Shown: positions 52,631 to 64,000 of the stretch, piece by piece | Numbering within the stretch: position 1 is the stretch's first letter | Layout: each line of letters begins with the position of its first letter | From: Vanilla planifolia | Taxonomy: Eukaryota; Streptophyta; Magnoliopsida; Asparagales; Orchidaceae | Assembly (NCBI GenBank): GCA_023846275.1 | Contig: JAIUJO010000294.1 | Coordinates: 98,664-162,663 of the forward strand | Direction of reading: 5' to 3' | Length of the DNA stretch: 64,000 bases | Notes under the pieces: generated by a model | Database searches by the model: none | What the model was told of the DNA's origin: nothing | The model's input: the letters and a program-made list of their open reading frames with translations, nothing else | Translations under genes and position numbers: made by a program

Positions 52631-53869
52631 TTTTCTGAAGAATGGAAAAGTGTAAAAAATGAATTCCTAATTTGATAAGGCTCATTAAGATTTCTCCAAC
52701 AATGTTTTTTTATTTTCGTTAAACTTCTCTTATTTTTGCTACAAATTATCAAATTTAAAAAAATAATAAATTATAATTTTAGTTCTAAGTTAATATATAT
52801 TTAAGGCAAAATGATGAAAATTTAAGTAATATAATATTTCTAAAACAAAAATGCTGAAAAGGTCACTTGAGAGGAGATTCATAGTAACTCACTAACATAA
52901 CCAAATGAAAGAAATTAATTTCAAGAAAAGTGATAAGTTATATAGGAAAGTTGCACTACAAGATGATAAAGAGATTGAGTATAATATTCTTGACCATGAA
53001 TTCTTTTAGAATAAAAACTTCTTGTAAAAAAGGCCAAACCTCCTACAAATAAGATTTTTAAGAATATTAAAATGAATATTAAACCAGATAGAGCATTTTG
53101 AGTTGATTCTAACGGAATCTGCTTTATGTCTGTGAGATCTCAATTTGAATTACAATGAAGCACAAGAGTAAAAAAAGTATAAGCAATAATAAATGATTTA
53201 TTTTTATTTTAAATTAATAAATACTAAATATAAAATGAGATAAATTATTAAAAAGTTGTATAATTAATATAAAGTGATGTAATGTTCAAAAGATAGAACA
53301 ATTACATTTCATATTGATATTACCAAATCAATGAAAAAAATAGAAAAAATGTGACATTGCATAGTAAATTTGCATAAAAAGAGACTAAGAAGATCAGGTG
53401 TCACATTCTGAGTCATCAAATAATGTATGAATCAAAAACATCATAGATTATTACAAAAAAAGCTATGAATTAGAATTGTTGATAAAACATGAAAATACCT
53501 TACAAAATCCTTAAATTAATAAAAATTAATGTTTAATTGGATAAAGTTCACAAAGATGAATCTAACGATGATTCTCTCATCTCAATCGAACCACACTTAT
53601 TATTAGTTTTAATTAATAGATATATAAGCATAAATAATAATAAAATATTATTTTAATATAAAGGAAATCTATATTATTATCAAAATGGGATAAGTTGAAC
53701 AAATGTATTATGAGGAAATGAAAGCTATGTTAAGGACATATGAGTGTAAAGTTAGAATTACATTCTTTTATATCCAAATCAAACAAAAATAATTTAAAGA
53801 ATTTAGATAAATTTTGTGAGAAAGTTGCACTTCAAGAAACTAAGTATATAACTAAATTACTAGAAAGTT

Positions 53870-56800
53870 TTTAGAATTTTTCCTTTCTAAGGTTTTGTAG
53901 CAAATTCCAAATAAAATTTTTTGATTTGGTTTTACGATGAAGCAGCTTACGTTTGATCTTATTGGCATCTTGTATTACTGTTTTCCATTAAATTTTACTC
54001 ATTTTGTCAGAAGTTTTTGCTTTGATTTTGTTATATTACTATGTTGTTCTAATTCACCTCTCATGTGATCTATTGATCAACAATATTTAGCTATATTACA
54101 ATTTTTAAATTTAAGTTTCTTTAAATATAATATTTCTTTAATTAATATTGAAATAATAATTTACTATTATTTATGCTTATTTCATTTCGTAGTATATAGT
54201 AATATCTAACAATATCTAATTTGGTTGAAAAAATATTATAGGAAATAGCTTGTGTAGAACTATTTAATTTAATATTCATATTTTGTTTCTTAAATTTTTT
54301 TAGGATTTTCATATGCCTCATGAGACATTTGATTGTATCTAATTTAATGTTCAAAGGTGTTATGTAAAACTTCTAAGAATATTTGAATGTTACTTTCTCT
54401 AATAATATACCCCTTTTCTTAAAACATTTCACTTTGATATGGTTATGTTACTTTGTAATTGTTAATCTCCCCTTCAATGACATTTCCATCACTTTGATTT
54501 GCTATATCACATTGCTTTCATTTATCTTATTTTAGCTTCAATAAAAATTTACATAATATTAAAATAGAAACAAATCTTTGTTTTTATTTATTGAAGTTGG
54601 TAATTCTTATTAAATCCAAACGAGATCTCATTGAGATAAAAAAAATTTTGATGCATATCTATGTGCTATATCTATTAAATTAATTATTTTAATTTTTAAA
54701 AATTTATCTTCTCATATTTTTATGAGGAATACAAGACATTTTTATCATAAGTATTTGATAATCAAGAATGTTATAGCTGAACTTGTTAGCATCTTTGAAT
54801 ACAACATTTTCGTATACTTTTTCTCATTAATTCAAATGCTTTCTTTGTTTTGTTTAGATTACTAAATAACTCAAAATATTATTCATGTGACTAATTACTT
54901 GCCTTGATTTTATTATACTATAATTCCTCAATTTATATCACCTCAATTTTAATATATACTTAATATTATAATTATAATTTATTACCATATATTAATTTTG
55001 AAGCACAAATGTCATTGGACTAGTCAAGATGAGATTTACTCAATTTGTTGACCAAGAATGTTGCAGTGGACCCCCTTAATCTTGGATTGCAACTTTTGTG
55101 AACAACTTATGGTTTAAATTCACATTTTTCACTTTAACTTGATAATATTAGGATGTAGCTAAAATTCTCTTCTTGTGTGACCTTTACATTGCACTAATTT
55201 GTTTAATCAGTAATTCTTCAATATGCTAATTTTAAGTATTAATATTAATTTACTTAATAGTAAAATAATAAGTTTTTATTTTTTATTCCTATTCACTTCA
55301 TTAATTCAAAGTAATTCAAAAAAGCTTTGATCAAGACGAAACAAATGTCCTTAACTCAACTCAATATGCTCTATCCAATTAAAGAATTATTTTTGAATAT
55401 TTTTTTCTATTATTTTTAGATCATTTATGATTTTAAGTTATATTTGACTTTCCAACTGAGGATGTTACACTTGATATTTCCAATATCTTGATATTCAACT
55501 TTTCCATAAACTTGTTCTCATTCTTTTAACTTTTCTATTTTGGTTTGGTTTTATTACTACTATAAAACTATTACACTTCTCTCATGTAGGTTTTACATCA
55601 CCTACATTTTGATATATTATAATAATTCAATTATTATCATTTAAGATTTAATTTAATTTGGATATATTATAATAATTCAATTATTATCATTTAAGATTTA
55701 ATTTAAATTTCCTAATTTAAAAAATGTTTTCTTAAATTATTTAAGCCTATTTTCTTTTGTAATTCCAATTATTCTATACAATTACTAATCAGAGAAAATA
55801 AGCATCATGGGACTTATTTTAACGAGGTGTTATATTATTGTAAATATTTTAATTTCTTTGATTTTGGGGTATTACATGACATATTTTTATTCATGCATGA
55901 TTTAATGATTGTACATATTTTTCCAATTTGCAGTAATTCCTAACTGTGTGTAATGAAGGCAAAACAATGTCATTAGACTCATCTTTTTTTTATTATTTAT
56001 ATTTGAAATTTGCTGAAATTAAAAAGAAGTTCCAATCCAAAAAAAGTAAACGTCATTGAACTTGTGTTAACAAATTCTATCCAATTAAATATCTTTTGGT
56101 TTCCAAACTTTTTATTTTATTGTGTTTTTAAGTGCTCTAATAAAATTTGTTTCATATTTGATTTAATGATCGAGGTTGTTATGGCAGATTGTCTATGTAT
56201 CTTGGAATGCAATGCTTTGTACAAGTTATCTCTTTTTAAGAAATTTTTGTCTATGATTTTGTTATATTACCTTGTCACTCCAAATATCCACTTATGCGGT
56301 CTTTATATCAAAAAGGTTTTGTTTTATTACCTTGCTACAATTTATCTTACTAAATCCTTAATATATATTACTTATGACTAAAGTAATAATTTATTATTAT
56401 TTTAGCTTATTGATTTTGTAATTCAATTTAATTCCAAGCAAGGTTGATCTAGAAAGAAATATCATGGGGCTATCTTATAAAGCTATATCTAATTAAATAT
56501 TTATTTTTTATTTTTTAATTTTTTATATTTCATGGTTTTAACATTTTCTATGAAATATTTTGATTGGTACCTTGCTTGATGTTTGATTATCTTAAAAATG
56601 ATTTACTTAGTATATATTTTGATTAAATTTCTTCTAACCTTTTATAATTATTTTGTTATATTACTTGTCACTTTGAGCTCAATCAACTAAATTACAATTT
56701 TTTAACATTTTGAATATTTTTTTATGGGTTTTCTCATACTTTGTAATATTTATCATGTGATATATATGACTTTAATATAACTATATTAAAATATGCCAGT

Positions 56801-58635
56801 TATCTTATTTCAATATCAATAAATATTTACTCAAAAATAAAAAAAATACCTTTAATTATTTATGAATATTTAGATAAAAAATTTACAGAAACTACAAATG
56901 TTGTCAAATTGACAATAAACAAATAGCTTCGTAATTGTCTTAATAAGCTCTATCAAATTTGATTTTTTTTATATTTTCAAATATTATATTTTTTATGATT
57001 TTTCATTCTTTACAAAATTATTTTATAGTACTTCAATTGATGATTAAGGATATTAGATTTCATCTCCTTAGCAAAATAATATGATTTATTTTTTATTAGC
57101 TTGTATTATGTATTAATTCCCATTGTGGTTTGATGAGGATGAAAGAAACATTATTGTACTCATCTCAATTAGGTCCATAATATTCTTCTTTAGCTATCTT
57201 TAAATGTTTTATTTTCTATGATTTTGGCATGCTTCACAAAGTATTTTGATTTATACGAGATATGATGGTTTAGAATGTTTTGCTTGATTTCCTTAATATC
57301 TTGAATTGCCACTTTCCTATATAATTAATATCATTAATTTAAGAATTTTACTTTCATTTGGTTATATTATTATGTGACTAAGTCTTCTATTGTTTCTTCT
57401 TTGCATTGCCCTAATTTTGTTATATAAAATGTTTTTTTGATTTATCTATTTCTAGATTTATTACATATTAACATAACACTGGCATAGTTATTTATTATTA
57501 CTTATTTTTTATTCTTTGGCAATTATAGTAATTCAAAGTAGTTTTAATTAAGACAAAAGTAACTTTCTTAGATTTATCAGACTAATTATTATTTATTTAA
57601 TATTACATTTTTTTAAAAATGTTTTGTTTTCAAGGAGTTTGGGATAGTTTATTAGGTATTTCTTTTTATAATAGGTTTTATGATCAAAGAAGTTAGCCTC
57701 AACGCTTAGTAACTAAAAATGCAATTTTTCCTTAAAGTTTATAACAGTTCTTCAAATTAATATCATTTAGTTAGACATTTTACCATGAAACTTTAATTTT
57801 GCACCTGTGAGAGCTGTCCAATAATTTTAATTTGTTGCATTGCATTACCTAAATTTATATCATTTTAGATTGAATATATTATTACTTAGTTTTGAGATCT
57901 TCTTATTATTTATATTTAATAAATTTTGAATTCAAAGTATTTCCGATTGAGGTCTATCAAAGAAGAATAAAAATCCATTTAAGTTGTCTTTATGAGCTCT
58001 ATGGACTATAACATTCATTTTTATATTTTTCAATATTTTATTTTCTAATATTTTTGCAAGCTTTTGAAATAGTACTTCAATTCAAACATAATTATTGATC
58101 GAGGATGTTGCACTCTATCTCCATTCATTAAAATGTTATTGTACATTGTAATTCATCTAATTTCTTCAAATGTTTGCCTTTTGTTCAGTTATACCACTAT
58201 CAAACTCTAACTCACCTGTCGTATAATAGTTATCATGCTTTGAGTTGGTAATTGCATTTAATATTCGTTTAATTTATATTTAAATAGTACTTTATCGTTT
58301 ATTATGGTTGTTTACTTCCGTAATCTGATGAAGAAAAAACAAACAATATTGGACTTGACCTGATGGTTAGACCAATTAAAGAATCATTATTTTATTTAAT
58401 TAATGTCTTATTTACTTTTGTAAAAGATAATAATTACAAAGAAGGGCTAATATTGATCAAACAAATGTTGGTTAACTTGCCTAGGCTAGCTCTATCTTAT
58501 TGAATTTTCTTTTTTTGATTTTAATTTTTCTTTCTTTATTAAAACTCTAATTCCTTCCTCATTATATGAATGAGATTGTTGCAAAAAATTTTCTTAGTGT
58601 TTGGAAATGCAACTTTGTTAGAAAATAAGTGCATA
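53870..58635 (-). repeat. Degenerate ~410-bp satellite, block 3, inverted, about 11 monomers
   Basis: Here the reverse complement of the monomer is read on the plus strand: TTTGATTTTGTTATATTACT near 54022 followed by CACCTCTCATGTGATC, then T-rich AATAATAAATT-like runs, and GGAATGCAA-type boxes (56202, 58605). The plus strand changes from A-rich to T-rich at the boundary. The switch lies between the GTTGCACTTCAAGA box at 53824 and TAGCAAATTCCAAAT at 53908. Frames such as 56010-56381 are chance. Confidence 0.88.
55611..55710 (+). repeat. 50-bp tandem duplication
   Basis: GATATATTATAATAATTCAA starts at 55611 and at 55661 and the following sequence is the same for the full 50 bp. A very recent event inside an inverted satellite monomer. 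Confidence 0.95.
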
Positions 58636-58639
58636 TTAT

Positions 58640-60245
58640 TTAGATATAAATAAATATATAACAAAATATATATATGGTAAATTCAGAAAGTATAACACAT
58701 CAAAATTGATGATATATAAAGGTCACATGAGATAAGAATTGTAGTTTTATATTAATTAACCTAATTAGAGTAAAAAGTTATAGAAACTAGACAAATTCCC
58801 CAAGAAATTTTAATTCAATGATACTAAAGAGATCAACCAGAAAATTCTTTTTTTTCAACTCATGTATGAGTGTAAATTATTGTAATTAATCCAAAACTAA
58901 TAAAACGATATTTTTAAATATTAAAATGAATATTTAATTTGATAGAAAGTTTTATATGAGCTCATTAATTTTTGTTTCATCTCGATCGAACATTGTTTAG
59001 AATTACAATATGGCATTTGATCAAATAAACTTATATAAAAATAAAATATTATTTTATTATTAATTAAATATAAAATATAATAAACATGAGATAAATTGAA
59101 CAAAAGCAATGTAACTAAAATAATATATTTCATGGCAAGTATGACTAAGGAAAATTTAAGGGTGCACTCTATGATAGCTGCAGAAACTTGTGTAACATAC
59201 CCAGTCACAAAACATATTACAAAGAAAAATGTCTTTTGAAACTTCACAAAATATTTGAAAATAATTTTTTTGAAGTACAAAAATGATTTTTTAGTTTCAT
59301 AGAGATTATCAACATGTGCTCAATGGCAATTGTTTCAACTTGATCAGACATCATATGCACCTAATGTTGTTTACCAAAGAAAATAATCATAAATCATAAT
59401 AAATTATTAATTTGGTAATAAAAATTTATATAGTAATGCTATAATGTGATAAATTATGATAATACAACATATCAAGTAGAAGTAATGTAAATGTTGCTTG
59501 AGAGGAGATATTAAAATTTCGTTGTAATATAATGAAATTAATGAAAAAACTTCTAAAAATAAGATAAATTTTACAAAGAGACTATATTATAAGAAACAAA
59601 AGAAGTCAATTATACATGAAAGCAACATTCAAAGTTGTTATGAAGACGAACTACATCATTCTCAATCATCAAATCATATATAAATCATAAAGTATTATGT
59701 TGCCTATCAAAACATTATAAAATAAAATATTTAAAAGTATAAAAAATGAAATTTAATTGAAAAGAGCTTGTCAATATGAGTCCAATGATGCTTGTTTCTT
59801 CTCAATCAGAGATTGCTGGGATTCAATAATTGTTTGTAAATTAAATAAATGAAAATAATAATAAATTATTATATTTTTTGTTATGTTAATTTATAGTAAG
59901 TCTAAAATAAGATAAATTTGAGTACTATAATAGAAGTAAAGCAAGGATAATATAAAGATAACACAAAAGGAGATTTTGAGCTACAAAGTAATTAAACAAT
60001 ATTAAAGGGAAGCATTTAAAGAAATGAGATAAATCATATGGGAAAGTTGCATTCCAAGATGCTAAGTAGATTAAGTTAAACATCCTTGACTATCTAATGT
60101 TGTACAAATCAAATGATCTCATAAACCATGTTACAATCATAAAAGAAATATTTAAAGATATAAAAAGAATATTTGCTTAGATACAGCTCATTCAGATGGG
60201 TCTAATGTTGTTTCTTTCATTTAATTCAAATTAGTGCAATTTATT
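58640..60245 (+). repeat. Degenerate ~410-bp satellite, block 4, about 4 monomers
   Basis: Orientation returns to that of the first two blocks: AAAGGTCACATGAGATAAGA near 58719, GTTGCATTCCAAGATGCTAA near 60046 and CAGCTCATTCAGATGGGTCT near 60184. The switch lies just after a reverse-type GGAAATGCAACTTTG box at 58602. The 119-codon minus frame at 58921-59280 is chance. Confidence 0.85.
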
Positions 60246-60249
60246 AAGC

Positions 60250-62250
60250 CATCATCGAAAGGATTTTTCTATAAAGGTGAGTAATACATGGTATAGTGTA
60301 CTAGGGAGCTTCATTGTTCCAAAAATAATTGTAATACATAATTGTAATGATATCTTAAGACATCAAAAATAAAATATGAAGTTCAAATTAAGATTTTTTA
60401 CCATTTAGATTTGTTAAGATGTTACATAAGAAAAATTATTGAATGATTAGAAATAAATACATCATGATAATACAGATAGAAATATAGTGGACCTAAGCTT
60501 TGAAAAGCATTAGTTTCCTCTTTAACGTGTTAGCTTTTGTGATTCAAATTATATTATATGACTTAGTGCCCCTAGCCCATTCTATTAATGTGGGTATGTG
60601 GGAGATTATATGTTGTGGTTAATTGCCATAAATTCATTCTCTTAATTCTATATTGTGGTAGAATATAAGGTGTGAGTTCTTGGCAAAAGCAACATTTAAA
60701 AAACTATTAGATGTTTATATTATATGTTATAGTTGTTGGCTACTAAGGTATTTTATGAGTTATAGGATGTATAGATTATATTTGGTGGATAACATTCACA
60801 AAGGTACTATAGACCCTACTAGAGAAGGTAGATGTGGTTTACGATATGGTGCTGAGTGTTACAAATTATTTTGGGCACTTGAAACCTAGTAAGGCTAGGT
60901 AATTTAATAAGACTTCCCTTTTGGAAATTGTCAGATGATGTAATGAGACGATACTACTTACTCTTAGATCTCTAAAAGGTAAGAGCATGTGATCAGACTT
61001 CCATACTAGGGTGAAATGGATCATGCAAAAAAGCTAGAGCATCAAACTAGGCACAATCATTTTAGGCTATGCTTGGAACGAGTATGAGATCATTAATGAG
61101 GCATCTAAAATCTAATTTGACATATTGCATGAATAAGATTATGATTATGGTCATGAGTATGATAGAGATTTGATAGGCCTACTTTAAACATTAAATATAA
61201 ATTTTAGAGGTCCGCTTTAGATTCTTAATACTAGATGCTTATTGGAGCTATGTCATTTGGGTTATTGATTGCTATGGCACATTTGTAATACTTTAGTTAG
61301 GTATTTTGACATTTTCCAAATTGTTTTACTTAATAATGATATTGATTATAATCTACTTATAAAGGCTTTTTGTTAGACCTCATCACTAAATGTATAATTT
61401 ATAGTATGGCTTCTACATTTCTTATTAACCCTTAGCTTAGACCATACTTTTAGTTGTAGGGTAATGAAATAAGAGATTGCTTAATAGTAAAAGTTAGAGG
61501 ATTTCATGTTGTGCATCTGATAGCTCAAGTAATTTTACTTGCATCTTCTATTGTAATTGTAATAATGTTATTTTAGTTATGATTTTGATTTTATTTTTTA
61601 TGCACTTTAGTGGAATTGGACGTTTTATTCTATACTTCGATAGATGCCCCATCTATAATGTCTTAAAAAATTGGAATTATGGACTTGTGAATAATTTTAT
61701 CATTACGAAGTGTCGTTGTCATTTTATGTAAAGATTGTTTTACTATTTGTTCGTACCTTTGCTATTGTCTAAACATCAATGAGCTATATGGGTTACTTAG
61801 CTTAGGAAATAATTTAGTATTAGTTGGTTCAATAGTTGTTAAAGGACATGATTGCTTTTTTGTATCATACTATAAGCCTTGTGATAAATTTTGAGATAAT
61901 AATTAAAAATTTAAAGTTTAAGCCTTGAGAGTGAATGTTGGCTAGTCAAGTACATTTTTTTTCTAGGTCGATGTTTTTGCACCGACTACTTTAATTTGAA
62001 GAAAGCGTGTTTCTTTTAAAATGTCAAATGTGACAATTTGTTAGTCAATACAAATACTATGGTAGGAGAATGCCTTTTATATTATTTTAGCAGATTGGCT
62101 GTTCTCTGACTTTTTAAACTAGCTACAAGTTAAATTGACTTAAACTATTAATAACAAAGGTTAGTACATTGCTGCTACAAGTTTTGTAACCTATATTTTT
62201 TGTATCAAACATAAATAAATTAAAAATGGCCTATGTTTTACAAACATTCT
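60250..62250. other. 2-kb non-satellite island between opposed satellite blocks
   Basis: Satellite homology ends after the monomer start at 60184 and resumes inverted near 62250. The island is less A-biased, with phrases such as ACTATAGACCCTACTAGAGA near 60805 and TAGGTCGATGTTTTTGCACC near 61964. A 69-codon frame at 60680-60889 is open but starts at TTG and has no recognised domain. It may be an old LTR or other insertion. No terminal repeats were found. Confidence 0.5.
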
Positions 62251-64000
62251 AAAAATTCAAAGTGGGTTACCATAGAGATAAAATAAATGTTTTTTCACTC
62301 TTCTTAGAGAAGCCTCTCCAATTAAATACTTATATTCACATTGTTTTTAAAAAAAATTCATATTGGATTATTTTGATACAATTCGACTCATGCATGCATA
62401 TCAAAAAGAAACAGTTACACTCAATTTATTTACTTCATGGAGTGGAGCTTTCCCATATAGTTTATAATATTTTTTTATTGCTCATATATTGCTGTGAAGC
62501 TCTACTTATGCTCTCGCGTAACATTCACATTGTTTGGATTTGGTTATATTCTATTACGTTAATTAATCTCATTCAACTTTAATATATATTTACTTATTGT
62601 AAAAGTTATAATTTATTGTTATTTATAACTATTCATGTTCATAATTCACAGTAATTCTAAACAAAGCGAATCAAATAAATATATATTTTTTAATATTTTA
62701 TTTTTAAAATTTTAATAATGCTTTATGAGACCTTTCATTGATACATGATTTTACAATTATGAATGTTGCACACAATCTCCTTAACATCCTTGAATTGAAT
62801 ATTTTAGAATAGTTTATCTTATTTTTTTCTAATATTTAGTTGTTAATTAGTTATATTACAATGATGCTCTAATTATCTACTCATGTGATTTTATATTATT
62901 TTGATTGATTTACATTATATAGCTTTAATTTTTATCAATTTATTATATTATATATTTAATTAATATTAAATTAATAATTCATTATCATTTATCTTTATTT
63001 ATTTTTGTAATTCATATATCTTTATGCTTTTTTTTGAAATATTTTTTTATTTTATTATATTTCTATTAAACTCTAATTCTACTCTAGTATAATTTATTTT
63101 ATTTTTAATTTTAAGATATATTTTTTAAGGATAAAGTACTATATTTTTATTATTAATTCTTGTTTACTTTGGTGATTCATAGTATGTTGGAGCACAACAT
63201 TCTAATACAGTTTATCTCATTACTTCATACTTTTGGCTTGATTTTCTTATGTTATTGTAAAACTCTAACATTTCTCTCAAATCATAGTTTCATTAATTTA
63301 ATTTTTTGATATTAAATTTGTTCAATTATAGTTATTTAAACTTTAGTATATATTAATTAATATTAAAATTTTGTTATTTATATTAATTTACTCTAGCACT
63401 CCATAATAATTCTGACTATGCTCTAATCAGGACAAAGTTATTTTTTTTACTTAACTTGATGAGTGTTATCTAATTTCATTTTAACTTCTAGATTATTAAA
63501 TATTTCAATTTGCAGCATTTTGGCTTGTAATATGTGACATTTTGATTAATTTCTTACTTAATTATCAAGGATGTTATACTCAAAGTTCTCAGTACCTTTG
63601 AATACATCTTCTTAGGAAAATTTATTTCATTTTTTTAAATTTTTCACCCTTTTTCTTATATTATTATGGGACTCTAAATCTCATCCCTTGTGACTTTATA
63701 TCACTTTAATTTGGTTATACTATATTGCTTCAATTTTGCTTATTTATTATTTATGTATATTTACATCAACAATTTATAGTGATTCCTAAAGATGTCTAAT
63801 CTAGATGAAAAAAAATGTTATCAAACTCATCTCCTCAAACTTTTGCCAATTAAATAAAACTATTTAATTTTTAAATATCTTAATTTCTTTGATTTTTGCA
63901 TGATTTCTGAGAGATTTGAATTTGAACTAGGTTTGATGATTGAGCATGATAACTTGTTCTACTTAGAATTGTGAAATTGAAGTTTATTATACAATTTATC
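62250..64000 (-). repeat. Degenerate ~410-bp satellite, block 5, inverted, runs off the window
   Basis: Reverse-oriented monomers again: CCAATTAAATACTTATATTC near 62318 (reverse of the monomer end), CTCATGTGATTTTATATTA near 62879 and TTATCAAGGATGTTATACTC near 63562 (reverse of the TAACATCC...ATCA box). About four monomers are in view. The 106-codon frame at 62262-62582 is chance. Confidence 0.85.

Larger units (their letters stand above)
37380..53860 (+). repeat. Degenerate ~410-bp satellite, block 2, about 39 monomers
   Basis: Same family and orientation as the block at 26830-35240. Anchors lie near 37680, 38030, 38452, 38863, 39158, 39830, 40233, 40630, 41232, 41624, 42023, 42421, 42833, 43224, 43633, 44050, 44357, 44723, 45149, 45568, 45965, 46385, 46697, 47095, 47511, 47908, 48515, 48731, 49125, 49530, 49940, 50365, 50785, 51200, then the duplicated copies, 52675, 53085 and 53535. 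Average spacing is near 405 bp. Better-preserved copies include 40630 (GATAGAGCTCGTTGAGATAA) and 45965 (TAGAGCTCATTCAGATGAGT). All short frames here are chance. Confidence 0.9.

Noticed and set aside
26830..53860. CRISPR-like or bacterial repeat array
   Set aside because: The period is about 410 bp with diverged copies and no short identical repeats or unique spacers; the plant retroelement relics argue for nuclear eukaryotic DNA.
56010..56381. 123-codon plus frame as a gene
   Set aside because: It falls entirely within inverted satellite monomers, and neighbouring monomers do not keep the frame.
58921..59280. 119-codon minus frame as a membrane protein
   Set aside because: It sits in a satellite monomer; its hydrophobic content reflects T-rich codons.
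62262..62582. 106-codon plus frame as a gene
   Set aside because: It overlaps reverse-oriented satellite monomers and shows no domain.
26830..64000. Calling the satellite centromeric
   Set aside because: Nothing in the sequence shows CENH3 binding; period and A+T alone do not decide it.
1..64000. tRNA genes and organelle-derived DNA
   Set aside because: No T-arm/anticodon-arm combination forming a tRNA cloverleaf was noticed, and no recognisable plastid or mitochondrial gene was found by eye; a covariance-model scan would be decisive.

Overview
The window looks like nuclear, gene-poor, repeat-derived DNA from a land plant with a large genome. The evidence is very high A+T (about three quarters or more by eye), no open reading frame longer than about 200 codons in 64 kb, decayed copies of plant-type 5S rRNA, a Ty1/copia reverse transcriptase relic, an L1-type LINE relic and a long ancient satellite. 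The exact lineage cannot be told from the sequence. No operon, tRNA, CRISPR array or intact gene was found. The only protein-coding candidate is a 191-codon ORF of unknown function.

Layout. (1) Positions 1-7600 hold an array of about six diverged units. Four complete units are about 1.3 kb long. A full unit has a 5S-rRNA-like core of about 115 bp, an AT-rich spacer, a pyrimidine-rich tract with a shared core near AATGTCTCTCACATTCTCTT, and a second AT-rich spacer. One unit is interrupted by a roughly 0.7-0.87 kb dispersed repeat, and a second copy of that repeat lies at 8990-9700. (2) Positions 7600-26830 are a mosaic: a possible second dispersed repeat, a recent 165-bp tandem duplication (8510-8839), a minus-strand LINE reverse transcriptase pseudogene (15740-16860), the 21121-21696 ORF, a plus-strand copia RT-RNase H pseudogene (23588-24880), and long stretches with nothing recognisable. 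(3) Positions 26830-60245 are dominated by a degenerate satellite with a monomer of about 400-430 bp, interrupted at 35240-37380 by unrelated DNA. The monomers run in one direction to about 53.86 kb, invert to about 58.64 kb, then turn back. After an island at 60250-62250 the satellite resumes in the inverted direction to the window end. A recent 1142-bp duplication spanning about three monomers sits at 50324-52630.

The parts do not form a pathway. The window reads as a fossil record: a 5S-derived array and a satellite array, both heavily mutated (in the 5S copies largely C-to-T and G-to-A, as expected from decay of methylated cytosine), into which retroelements and other repeats have inserted. 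The most novel items are the long-spacer 5S-derived array and the inverted-block satellite whose inferred consensus carries a 10-bp dyad. All identifications are by eye; coordinates of repeat edges are approximate to a few tens of bases.
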